Part shown: piece by piece, positions 1-10,653 of the stretch
Layout of the letters: every line of letters starts with the position of its first letter
Position numbering within the stretch: position 1 is the stretch's first letter
From: Moniliella sp. 'wahieum'
Taxonomy: Eukaryota > Basidiomycota > Moniliellomycetes > Moniliellales > Moniliellaceae
Direction: 5' to 3'
Length of the DNA: 64,000 bases
NCBI GenBank assembly: GCA_003971905.1
Contig: RSEE01000007.1
Coordinates: forward strand, 806,001 to 870,000
Notes under the pieces: generated by a model
Seen by the model: the letters and a program-made list of their open reading frames with translations, nothing else
Told to the model about the DNA's origin: nothing
The model's database searches: none
Made by a program: the position numbers and the translations under genes

Positions 1-430
1 TACCCCCCAGGCCTTGTCCAACTGCACTGATTACTAGACAGCTGCATGTAGCAAGCAAAGCTCAACATGGCATAATCTTCCTCGAAGCGCTAGGCAAAAG
101 TCATTTTGAGATAACCTGTGGGAACTACCGGATGCTATCGGAGGCACACGAGCTACTATAAATGGACTGGCAGACCTGTTGTGGTGGTGCAGATGGTGTT
201 GTATCTCTCTCATCGTCACAGGCTGGGGCGTCGTGTTGACAAATGTGTGTTCAGATGAGGGGTATTATTATTTTACTTGATCAACGACAACCGCACACGC
301 GCCCGGGCGATCCCAGTGGGGGAGACAACGACGGGGGCTGGAGAGGGTGCTGAGGATGGGACTGGGGCGAATAGCGTACGCGACAGGCGGGCCCGGGGAA
401 GGGGTGGTGGGGTGGGCGGACTTGGCATGG
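1..430. other. left edge, no gene supported
   Basis: Short open frames only; none has recognisable domains or a convincing start. The G-rich stretch from about 300 to 420 is open in several frames, which is a composition effect. It may hold the 3' end of the small minus-strand gene that follows. Confidence 0.4.
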
Positions 431-1046
431 TCAGAGGAGGGGGATCTTCCAGCGGTGGCATGTCGTCCGCGTAGTATGGGGCCGTTTGCGACTAATGTGG
501 GGCATGCAGGATGCTCGCGTGGGTGGAGTTTGCGGCTGCTGTACCAACGGGAGATACTCAGCTAACTCAAAGAGGGGGAGAAGATCCCCATACGTCAAGG
601 TGAGGTGACGCAGCCTTGTCTCCAACTTGGTGAGGGTGGGGGGTGAAAGCGCGGCCGAGTGCCCCGCCTTGGACGAAAACCAGACTTTGATCAACGGGAC
701 GAGAGCGGAAAGCACCACCACAAGCAGAAGTCTTCCCGTTGGAGGCTGGTCCAGCATGGATCCAAGCAGATCAACGCCTCGATCCACATGTCCTTGCATC
801 ACTCTCACCAGCTGAGCTGGGGTAGGGCTTCCGTCTCCGTGTCACCCTCCCAACGAAGGGGAGATGACAGGGCCAGCTCCCACGCCTTAGCTAAGGCAGT
901 GTAGGCCGATCCCAACTTGCCCCAGGCCGTTATGGCTCGAGTAGGGTGACAGAGCAGATGACCCGTTCCCGTTAGGTCTGGATCCAAGAGAAGCTGGCAC
1001 GCAGCGACAACCAAGGATGCGTGATCTTTTCGACCACAGAGGCGGG
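431..1046 (-). CDS. hypothetical protein with a predicted membrane segment
   Basis: I do not recognise this gene. Two minus-strand frames join at about 810: the upstream part (roughly 1046 to 805) is helical and includes the stretch AYTALAKAWELAL. The downstream part (808 to 431) has one strongly hydrophobic segment, LLLVVVLSALVPLIKVWF, followed by an amphipathic stretch ending near AEYLPLV. Composition changes naturally across the junction, so a single-base break, as in neighbouring genes, is more likely than two genes. No ATG at the upstream edge is convincing; an upstream exon is possible. A small single-pass membrane protein is the most that can be said. Confidence 0.35.
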
Positions 1047-1535
1047 GGCCGCCGATGGCTCGTTCCGCACTTGGCGCGAGGAAGACGAGCGCGGAGCCAG
1101 CACTACTCTGCCTGGAACGACAGAGGAAGGGCGATAAGGTGAAGAGTGGCTAGGCGCGTGTTTGTCCAAAGGGCGCGAGACGACGCTAGGATGGGAAGGC
1201 CAGGCAGAGTTTTTCCAGAGGTTTTCAGGACTAAGCCGTTTGCGCTTTGCTGCGCCACACAGGGGCTCCCGGTTGGAGCTGGATGGCCTGGGGAAAGTGG
1301 ACTCTCGAGATCAGGTTCGGAGTCCGGCCCACCCGGAGAGCCCCTCCCATTGTGGGAAGGTCCTTTTCTTTCGGACGTTGGAGGGCGGGCTGGTCCAGCA
1401 AGCCAAGACTAACGCTGCTGCTGCTTTGATTCGATGCCACTGGCGGTACTTGGGGGGGCATAGGCACCGCCACAGGCGAAGGCTCGATTGTTTGATCCGC
1501 TAGCCGCAGGTTGGGATCTGGATCTAGGGCCGAGG

Positions 1536-4328
1536 CTAGACCGGTCTGGTACCTGGGGGTCGAACCTGGGATGGAGACGATGACATCGACTGGCCCGATC
1601 CGCGAGACATGCTCGGGTCCGCATCGTCTGGTGTGGCTTCAATTCCCGCTAAGACGGGCTGTGGTTGTACTCTGGAGCCGGAAACAGAGAGGGATGTGTC
1701 CCCATCTGGCTCCCGACTGGAGGGGTAGGCTACCAACTGAACGGGTGCGGGTGGGGACTTGGCCGGAAGGACGAACGGGGGCTCTGGCACATGCCGTGCT
1801 AGATCATACTGAACGCCAGCCGGCATCACCATGGATCCTTCCATCCCCGAAGCCGAAAGGGAAATGTTCATCACGGACACTTCAGCTGATCGAGACGGAG
1901 CGCTGGCGGAGCACCCGGGGCCTCCTTGAAGAAGCGCGCTCGGTGAATCCATAGGGTCAAGCGGATGAGAAACTGTGGCGCTCACATTCTCCTCCTCATG
2001 TGGATCCGTTGATGGCGAGGCCGGGCACCCAGATACAGGGCGTGAGGGGGAAGGAGGGGGCATGGCCGAGGGCATGGTGAGGGAGGCTGTAGGATTGGGA
2101 AGAGGGGAGGCCGTTCCCGGCGAACACGTTCCTGCGCCAACATGAAGCGGACGAAGCGTGTAGCCAAAGCAGGCGAAGGTGTCCGGAAGGGGGCCACCCC
2201 AACATCCTTCGCCCAGCCAGCATATGCGTCGCGCGCTCGACGCACATTTTCGGTGCCCATCCAGGCTTCGGCATCTGCCGCAATCCGATCCTGCCCCAGA
2301 AGGGAGAGGGTGCCGGCGAACATAGCGGGCAATGCCCAGTAGGTGAGCACATCCGCCTCCACCGATTGCTCGGCGCAAGGAGCTAGACCGGGGGTAGAAC
2401 CATCTCGCCTTGCCACCAGGGAGGGAGTTGGGCACGATCGAGTCGGGCTCGAAGAGAGAAACGAGGCTGCGCAGTTCCGGGAGGGTGCTATGCCGCCCAA
2501 GCGGAGTGTGGATCAGAGTGGGATACTGGGCACCGGGGTCCCCACGGGCAGCAGCCAAGATTTGAGTTCGGGTGAGGGAATGGTACGCAGTCCACTGGTC
2601 TGAAGACATCTCCATAGGGTGGACAAAGACCGCACGCAGCTCTGGGCCGAAGCAAAGTGTTTAACGGGGAGCCGTGCGTTGGAGGGCATGGTTGAGCACG
2701 ATCACATGCATGGATCCGCACGGTAGGGTCAAGTGTCAAGATATCAGCCAAGAACGGCTCGGCCTCAAACGCATTGACCGTGTATTGATGATAGCGATAG
2801 GAATCAAGGTGGATCTGTTCGCCAAAGTAGCGCGCAACCCCCTTGAGCAGCTCCTCGTACCCCCACGTCCAACAGTGGAGGTAGATTCCCACAGTGGGAG
2901 GGTAGAGGGCGAGCAGGTCGACCACCCCGGCCACTGCAGAGGCCTTGGGCGGGGCGCAGCGGCCCCGCGCTCCACCATCTCAGTGTCGAGGTAAATGCAT
3001 GCCAACCGCATGGACCAATCCGTCTTGGCTGCCCCTCCCACGCGGCGCGAGGAAGTACCAAACTCGTCTGACTCGGGCGCAAATTGGGACGATGCCAGTT
3101 GGGAGGAGCCCTCGCCAGAAGAGGTGTGCTGCTGGGACGAATGATACTGTGGCTGGAGGTTGTGGGGCGGTGCGTGCGAGGTCCGAGATGGTACCTTGAT
3201 GGCAGACGTGGCACCAACAAGGAGGGGGAGTGTAGCAAGCCTCCCTCGCCAATGGCGATCGACCATCTCTGCTCCCAACTTGTCAAGCGTCTCAGCGGCG
3301 TTCTCGGCGGTGGCCATGCCGAGAACGGCTGGGGCAGCTAGGGGCCATCCTGTTCCTGCGGGTTCGGACGATTTGTCGCGGTTGATATGTGGGTCCATTG
3401 GGGTCCAACCAATGCACCTTCTGAATCGCCATGGTCCTTGCTTTTGACATTGTCGTCTGCGCCGGTGGGGGCATGGGAATCAAAGGGGAGTCGTGGCACT
3501 TGTCCATCGGCGGGAGCCAGCGTGCGGGCCAAGGCCGAGGGGCGGATCCAGCGACTGACAAACGGGTTGGCGGCCAAAGCGGAGACCATCGAAGCTTCGG
3601 CACGCACGTCGCCTGTATGCAGATGGCGCCGCGCGGGCCGTGGATGAGGACCATGACCGCTCCCGGCATGTGGTTGGCATCCAACAGTGTCACGACCAGC
3701 TCGACACCGGGCGTGTATTGGACGCGGGTGGGAGTGTTGAGCGGAATGGGAACCAGCTGGTCTCGGGGCGAACGGGTGCGAGATGCGCTGGGGTGCGTGC
3801 GTGCGGGGGGGCGTGGGGGGCGGCGCTTAGGGCGAAGGAGGGCGTTGGTGCGAGCACGGCGGAGGTTGCGGCGAGTAGGCGGCGTAGGCGGGGGCGAGGC
3901 GGGAGAAGGGGCGGTGGGGGCGACGCGTGGGTCGGTGCGGCGGCGGAGCGGTGGCGGGCGGTCTGGTGGTCGATGAGGATGCGGCGGGTGGTGGGGGAGC
4001 AGAGGATGACGGCGGCGGGGGGGGGCAGCGGGCGAGGCCGGGACATGGTCCATGTGGGCATGGGTGAGGATGTAGAGCGCGGGCGGGGCAAAGTGGGTCT
4101 GGGCGGGGGCGAGGTCGCCGAGGTCGAGGACGGGGTGGGGGGGGTGGTGGCGGCGGAGAGGGAGGGCGCGGCGGCCAGCTGGGCAGCCCAGGCGCGGACG
4201 AGGGGCGGGAGCGGCGGGCGGCTGCTGCCAAAGTCGTCGATGCGCACCAGCGGATACTCGGCGACGAAGCCGCCCAGCGGCGTGTTGCTGGGCATGGCGG
4301 GCGGATCGGCTGGTGTTGGCCAGCCCAT
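1536..4328 (-). CDS. SNM1/PSO2/Artemis-family DNA repair nuclease
   Basis: Metallo-beta-lactamase/beta-CASP nuclease of the Snm1/Pso2/Artemis family, which trims DNA ends in crosslink repair or end joining. From the N-terminus I see GGFVAEYPLVRIDDF (Artemis-like opening), the metal motif LTHAHMDHV, LLDANHMPGAVMVLIHG, then HTGDVRAEASM in another frame (about 3620), IYLDTE (about 2990), and the beta-CASP/DRMBL end TPLGRHSTLPELRSLVSLF followed by PDSIVPNSLPGG (about 2450). These motifs occur in family order but lie in three frames, so several indels or introns interrupt the gene. Start ATG is at 4328; an internal Met before PSNTPLGG also fits. A long acidic/Ser-rich tail follows to about 1536 and may continue to about 1231 in another frame. 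It is divergent from VMA6 with about 135 bp between starts. Artemis versus Pso2 cannot be decided here. Confidence 0.75.
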
Positions 4329-4462
4329 TTAACGGGCCAGCCGCTCCGCTGCTCGGTGCAATGCGGCACGTGCCAGCCACTGCACCTGACCCAGTCTGTG
4401 CGTTCACTCGTCTTCCCCCACCGCTGGGCCTGCCCAACAACCCACAGGCGCTGCTGCCCGCC

Positions 4463-5573
4463 ATGGAGATGCTGTCGTTCAATGTCGACAACGGCTACCT
4501 CGAGGGTGTGGTGCGCGGCTACATGAACGGCCTCCTGACCGCGCCGCAGTTCCAGACGCTGACCCAGTGCGAGACGCTGGAGGATCTGCGCATGCAGCTG
4601 TCGGCGACCGACTATGGCAACTTTCTCGCCAACGAGCCCTCGCCGCTCACCACCGCTGTCGTCCTGGACCGTGCGACGAGGCGGATGGTGACGCAGTTCG
4701 AGTACCTGCGCGAGAATGCCGTGTACCGCTGAGCAAGTTCCTCGACTTTGTCACCTACGCCTACATGATCGACAATGTCATTCTCCTCATCACTGGCCCC
4801 TGCACGAACGCGACACCCACGAGCTGCTGGAGCGCTGCCACCCTCTGGGCTGGTTCGATACCCTTCCCGCCCTCAGCGTGGCCAACACAGTAGACGAACT
4901 GTACCAAACCGTCCTTGTCGAGACGCCGTTGGCACCCTATTTCCGCGACTGCCTCTCCGCCGCCGACCTGGACGACCTCAACATTGAGATTATTCGCAAC
5001 ACTCTCTACAAGGCCTACCTGGAAGACTTTTATCAATTTTCCCTCTCTCTTGGCGGCGTAACATCCGAGGCGATGCAAGACCTTCTTGCATTTGAGGCCG
5101 ATCGCCGTGTCATTTCCATCACCGTCAACAGTTTTGGTACGGGCTTAACCAAGGAGGAACGCGCACGCCTTTTCCCCTCGGTCGGGAAGCTGTACCCGGC
5201 AGGCAACAATGCCCTGGCCCGGGCAGACGATGTGGAGCAGGTCAAGGCGGTATGCGAGATGGTGCCAGAGTACAAATCCTTCTTTGATGCGCCATCTGGA
5301 CAAGAGGAGGCCCAGCTGGACCACCTGGAAGACAAGTTTTCCAAGGAAGAGGTGAGGATCAACAAAATCCTCACCATCCAACAGTTTAACTTTTCCATCT
5401 TTTACGCTTGGACCAAGCTGAAGGAACAGGAGATTCGCACTCTGGGCTGGATTGCCGAGTGTATTGCCCAAGGCGCCCGAGGTACGTCATCTCTCCTTTC
5501 CCCCTTTCTTTTCCACTATCACCTTCCTGACATTTTGTTTGCAGACCGCATTGGGGACTATATCAATGTGTAA
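4463..5573 (+). CDS. VMA6: V-type ATPase subunit d, copy 1
   Basis: Subunit d of the V0 sector, the peripheral stalk-contacting subunit that couples V1 to the proton ring at the vacuolar membrane. The start [20 protein letters not shown] is diagnostic, and the protein runs through [24 protein letters not shown] and [19 protein letters not shown] to the C-terminal AQGARDRIGDYINV. A 63-nt intron (5482-5544, GTACGT...GCAG) splits the Asp codon of ARDRIG. Two single-base losses, at about 4731 and 4793, break the frame; copy 2 reads correctly at both places, which suggests sequencing error. Length fits the family (about 345-350 residues). It converges on a PET127 homologue, as copy 2 does. Confidence 0.93.
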
Positions 5574-5814
5574 TGGTGTAATGGTTTGCAGTGTTGCTCG
5601 TCGGGTTATTATGCTTGGGCACATATTCCCTTTGCTAGAATGGAATGAACATATAGGTATACAATGTGATGCCAAACGTCCAGGAGAGCTCTTGCCTGGA
5701 TCGTCGAGCGGACGTCTCTTCTCTCCCACCCAGGCCAAATCGGGGCGTCCTCACACGTCTCGCCCTTAGTGTCTGTTATGGTTGGGGCGACTGCGTGCTT
5801 TTGGTACAAATGGC

Positions 5815-7089
5815 TTACAACGCTGCCGCCAGATTGTCGTGTCGCGTGATGAAGAACTTATGGTTGGCTTCGGGCTTCTGAGCAAGGATCGTCTCAATGT
5901 AGCGCTCGCGCTCATCCACCACGTCGGGATGCGGGATGTACGTGCTGGAAAGGGCATGGCGGGACCAACGCATGGCTTGATCCAGGTTGTGGACCTCTGC
6001 CTGGCTCAGATCGGTGCGAGCACAGATGAGATAGTCGAGGCCGAACTTGGACACTTCCTTGGTACTCGGCAAGGGCCCAGAAAGGAATTTGGTGTTGACC
6101 CATCGGTCAAAGCATACCTCGAACAAAACGTTGGTCCGGTCGGACCACGTGCGGGGACCGCGCAATTTGCTGTATCCCTTGCCGTAGTCAGAACCCTCCC
6201 GGGATCGCCCGCCTTTTCCTCGGCAATCTGGGAGACGATGACATCAAGTCGATCTGCTGGGGATCCAGTGTGAGTTCGAGCGTTTGACGAGGGAAGTGCG
6301 CCGTAGCAGCATTGAGGACGTCCTGAAGCACGAGGAGGATCATGCGGAAGAGGGAATCAAACAGCGCTTGGTCGCCGACAAACGTCTTCACCATCTCCTC
6401 TTGCGGCAGATACTCAAACCCAAACACCTGCGCCGTGTGTTGGTAGCAGGCAAACGTGCCGTCCAACTCACCAAGCTTGGCTTGGAATAGATAGGTGAGC
6501 ATCCGGGACCGGATCAGGTCAAACTTTCCCGCTCAAAAGAATTCAGAAGACCAGCCGAATGATGAATCTCATACCCCGATCCCTGCACCCAATCTTCCCC
6601 GTCCCGAACAGCTACCACGCCTCGTGGTTTAATGTTGAACGTCTTGCCGGGTAGGCGGGGATCCATACACGGCGTTGGGGACCGGACCAGGATGTTTCCA
6701 GCCTGGGTCACGTGGTAAGCTCCCGAGCCTTGTATCTCCAATCGAGTGTACGTTATCCCTGTGTGTGCCCTTATGATGACGCCCCTTGGCCAGTCCTCCT
6801 TCTGACGTACAGCGGCCGCTCTTCGGGAGCCTTGTGCTGTGCAGGGGCCTTGACGCTGACCAACACACATACCGCTTTCCTTCAACCCAACACGCAGCCC
6901 ATGCTCCAAATGGATTTTATCCTCCTTCCTGGGACCAAGCCAGGAAAAACGAGCCGCCCCATAAACGACGAAAAGTGGACGCTCTTCCGCCGCCCACCCC
7001 AACACATACTCCCACAGCCGCTGACGGTCGAACCAAGCTGGCAAGTGAGGTGCTGCCATCCAATGTCGAAGCACTCCTTTCGCGTGCAC
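5815..7089 (-). CDS. PET127: Pet127-like mitochondrial protein, copy 1, apparently N-terminally truncated
   Basis: Homologue of Pet127, a mitochondrial membrane-associated protein of RNA 5' processing/decay in yeast. The recognisable half reads GAYHVTQAGNILVR, MDPRLPGKTFNIKPRGVV, GSGYEIHHSAGLLNSFERE, then in other frames DGTFACYQHTAQVFGFEYL and RGPRTWSDRTNVLFEVCFDR, ending LAQKPEANHKFF at 5815. Each block aligns with the copy at 60.6-63.4 kb but at clearly lower protein identity than the VMA6 pair. Frame changes occur near 6515, 6190 and 6850. Upstream of about 6880 homology is weak (VVYGAARFSWLG is a possible match), and the N-terminal block seen in copy 2 (NPGVSWLKDPRTQIYNYDPR) is not found; a plus-strand coding-like frame occupies that DNA. 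A decaying or shortened paralogue is likely. Confidence 0.7.
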
Positions 7090-8040
7090 TGGTTCAGCTG
7101 GCCTCCAAGGCCATGTGGTCCCATCCTCTCCTCAGTGAATGCATGCATGCCTCCTGGGTGCAGCGCTCGGAAGAATCCAGTTGGGCCTTGGGCCGCCTCG
7201 CGCACCACCTTTCCGGGTGGGGAGAGGCGTGCCTTTCTCTCCACCTGTGAAGAAAACCGCATGCATTCCCCCACTCCATCCCAGGGGAGCGTAGATGCAA
7301 CTGGTAACGACGAATTGCCCCCACAGTTGCACGGGCCATTGGACCGCTTGTTTGGTCTACTGAAAGAGATGGACCGCGCGCGTGCCCATCGAGCGAGTAA
7401 AATACGTCTGCCGTGGTTATTGCAGAAGGCAGAGGATACTGATTCGGCAGCAGCGACCGGCACTGGACCTGTCGGACTTTTGTCAGGCCGAACCAAGTTC
7501 GGGCGACGAGTGGATGGACCCAAGGGGCAGTAGCTGCGGCGATTCTTTTCGTGGCTTATCGACCCACAGCTCCGAGGGAGAACTAGGGCTGGGAGCAGAT
7601 GACGCTTCACGGACCGGTTGGTTGGACGCTTGTCCGAAGCCGTCTCTGTCATCCCGTCTCTTGATCCCGAGAGCGAAGGGGTGCTCATGTCGGCATCCAG
7701 CACGTCCAAGCTGTGTTTGTCATCCGTCCTCGATCCCGACAGCGGAGGCGTGCTGATGTCTTCCTCCCCTCCCATGACAATGATGCAGGCGGGGCTCGAG
7801 TGGGAGTCGGCAGCAGTGAGTAGGAGCAGCCCTTGCTGTGCTGCATCATCAGCGGTGCCGTGGGAGGCGCGCGCGAGGGCAGGAGGTGTCAAGAGGGAAC
7901 GGAGCGGCGTGACCGATGCGGGCTGTGCGAGTGGGCCCGCGGGTGCTGATGGGAGACGGAAGGAGCATGTGGAAGCAGGAGCAGAGGGGGGGGGTGGAGG
8001 GCTAGGCGCTGGGCTGGGGCGTATGCATATTCAGCGCAGA
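6877..8040 (+). CDS. hypothetical disordered protein with basic nuclear-type motif
   Basis: I do not recognise this protein. Successive plus frames read like coding sequence: a basic cluster EPPHKRRKVD near the start, helical stretches such as SNVEALLSRALVQLASKAM and GPLDRLFGLLKEMDRARAH, an acidic part SSGDEWMDPRGSSCGDSF, and two degenerate repeats, SLDPESEGVLMSASS and SVLDPDSGGVLMSSS (about 7650-7770). Joining them needs two or three frame changes, the usual number in this window. The opposite strand is also open over 6882-7892, but its translation looks less protein-like. The basic cluster would suit a nuclear protein. Start and end are uncertain, and the 5' part overlaps the PET127 copy on the other strand. 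Confidence 0.35.
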
Positions 8041-8412
8041 GAGGGCAAGGGTTGCTTACTTGGCCGCAGTGGTGCTGGTTGTACGTGCGCCACAAGCGAG
8101 AATGCGCGCGAGGATGGCCGATGGCAGTGGCACTGGGCCAGTGTTCAACCTCGTCCTGCGCCGCCGAGCCACGCCTCGACCAGCGCAAAGCTTAATCAAC
8201 ACTCCAATCACCCACGGCGTGCCACATGTCATCTGCACCGAGCTGGCTGTGTGGATTCGGATTGGCCAGTCCCCCAAGGCACGAGGGACTGCCACCATCA
8301 GCGTCTCCAACGGCTCTTTGTTCGGCGCGCGCCCAGGCCACCGAGCTCAGGCACAGGCCCCGCCGCCATCACATCGGCCGCCGTCGGCAACACTCACCAC
8401 TGCACCCACGCC

Positions 8413-10333
8413 ATGAAGCTCGCTGCCCTCTTCCACCCTTCCCCGCCCGCCTCCGCCCCGGCCTCGGCCTCAGGCCCGCCGCGTCCCCGCCTGCCCTAGC
8501 CGAGCCCGCGCGCCACCGCACACGCACAGTCTCCATCACGGGCCTCAAGCTGCGCAGGCACCTCTCGCTCCGCCCCAGTGCCGCCCGCCCCTCCGCCAAC
8601 GCGCCCCCCGTCCCGCCTGTTCCCCGCGCGCCGAGTCCCCCGCGGCGGCCGCAGCGGAACGCCCCGCCGTTCCTTGCGTCGCCGTCGGTCGACAGCCACC
8701 TGGGCTCGGTCTCGACGCGAACCACCCACCGTTCGCAGACCACGACAATCACCCCGTCAGCACCGCCGCCACCCCCGACCACTTGGGTCCCCCCGCCGCT
8801 GCCCAGCGCCACTCCTTCTACAGCATTGCCTCCACCCCCGTATCCATCTCGGCTTCCTACACTGTCCCCTCCATCGCGCCCGCCCCAGCGCCCCCACCGG
8901 CCACCATACCCGCGTCTTCCACCGAGCCCTCTCTGCCCGCCTCCGCTCCCCCTCCCAAGTCTCGGTCTCGGTCTCGGTCCCCCACCTGCACCATCCCCCT
9001 TCCCCCAAACACCGTCTGGCCACCCGCCTCACCGATCTGACGGTTGCGCATGGCGATGGCTCCTCACGCAGGACGAATACCGTTCGCTGCGTGCCGCTTT
9101 TCTCTCCGCCGCTGTCACCGCCGAAGGCACATCCTCTCCCGCCCAGGAGGAGCGGCGTGCGTCCCACGACTCTGCAGAGCAGCTGCAACTTCCCGGAACC
9201 TCCGTGGCCAGGCTACGCACCGAGTCAGTAAGCTCCTTCGAGTCGGGACAAACCAACCTCTCGCGCCTGCTCTCGTCCCGCCCCAAGGGCAGCAGGCAAC
9301 GCACCTTCCCACCCTCGGCTAGTGTCATGAGTCGTCTCGGCAAGGCCACTGCCTCTGTCGCCTCGTTGGATATCGACTCGGATGCCGAGAATGGAGGTAG
9401 TATTCTCAATGGCCCTGCGTCGTCGCTGTTGGGTCGGGGGGCAGCATCCGTACAAAACCGCGCCGATCTATGTCCGAGCCAAGGCCTGGAAGCGTCTTGT
9501 CCATGTCGACGACGGGATCGGGCAAGCCGGGTAAGCGCCTTCCCCGCAAGCTAGAAAAGGCCAGAAAACAACGAGAGTTAGTGGAGCAGATCCAGGCGAG
9601 CCGCATCGAGGCCGCCTTGGCGAAGGTCAATGGCCTCCCCCGCCAGACCATGGTCTCCTCTCGAGCGTCCCATCCTCGCCTCCCTCCTGCCACCCACAAG
9701 TCTCCCGCCGAAATCAAGGCTGAGATTGAGGTGGTAGAAGCGGAGCAGACGGCCCTCCTTGCCTCGATCGAGGAGGTGCTGGCGCAAAATAGCTTGACGG
9801 CAACCACGGTCAAACGAAACCATTCCACCCGCACGGCCCCGCGTTCTGCGTGGAACGGGAACAAGCGCGCAGGCCACTCGGTGTCTTCCTTGGTTTCCAA
9901 CGCGACCGACCGAAGCGAGGACACCAATTGGCAATCTTCCTCCTTGGCCAACTTTCCTCCCTCAGCCGCAAGAAGGAGCATCTTTGGCTCGCTTTTGGTT
10001 CGCAAGCCCTCTGTGCCCCATCGTCGAATTTCCTCTGTTCCAAATCGAGCCAAGCCAGCGGAGCCGAATCCGCCTTCCCCGGCCCCGGCCCCGGCAGGCC
10101 AAGTGCACCGCCCCACAGCCCAGGGCCACAATGCAGTGCCCTTTCCCCAAGCTCGACCTGTGTCCAATGCGCCTCCTGTGTCTTTGGGTACGCCCTCACA
10201 GCCTGCGGGGAAGACGGACCGAGATACTCTGGTGCTCATGCACGCCCGGGTAGCCGAGCGGTACGACGAGCGCTTGGCCATGCTACAGTCCTCGCTTCGT
10301 AGTGCCCAGCTGCGCGAAAAGGCGTTGCACTAG
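8413..10333 (+). CDS. hypothetical Pro/Ser-rich protein with C-terminal coiled coil
   Basis: No known domain recognised. From MKLAALFHPS the frame passes into a Pro/Ser/Arg-rich region (TVSITGLKLRRHLSLRPS, VDSHLGSVSTRTTHRS), then SVSSFESGQTNLSRLLSSR and ASVASLDIDSDAENGGS. After a further frame change near 9480 comes RLPRKLEKARKQRELVEQIQ and EIKAEIEVVEAEQTALLA, which predict coiled coil. The C-terminus is VAERYDERLAMLQSSLR...EKALH with a stop at 10331-10333. At least three frame changes are needed (about 8490, 8790, 9040, 9480). The Ser/Arg patches resemble kinase or 14-3-3 target sites of fungal polarity and septation proteins, but this is only compositional. Confidence 0.55.
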
Positions 10334-10653
10334 GAGGCCGCCGTGTCTCGTTGACTGACCCACGAGGCTTGAATCCCTGGGCCGCTTAGTGCCTTCCTCC
10401 CTCCTGAGGCGCTTCTTTTCTCCTGTACCAAGATCCACCAGTGGGCTCTGCTGCCCCATGTATTTTCTTTCGTTTGCCGCTTGGTTGTCGGCGTTACGCG
10501 TCACGCTCCCTGTGTTGAGTCCCCTGCGCTGGGCAGCTAGTTCTTAGTCCTCCTAATGACCATCGTTTGGCCGCTGTGGCGGGTGACAGCATGGGAATGA
10601 CTAGCGATGGTCGAGTGGTATAGAATACAGTTAGATAACGACTATATATGCGC
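10334..10653. other. convergent intergenic spacer
   Basis: Lies between two genes that converge. No conserved frame, tRNA or repeat is seen; it presumably holds both 3' untranslated regions. Confidence 0.5.

Noticed and set aside
3292-4491. 399-codon minus-strand frame across the SNM1-like gene
   Set aside because: It carries only fragments of the nuclease motifs; most of it is a Pro/Arg-rich out-of-frame reading of the real gene.
6882-7892. 336-codon minus-strand frame upstream of PET127 copy 1
   Set aside because: No Pet127 motif is found in it, and the plus-strand reading of the same DNA looks more natural; left as undecided rather than annotated.
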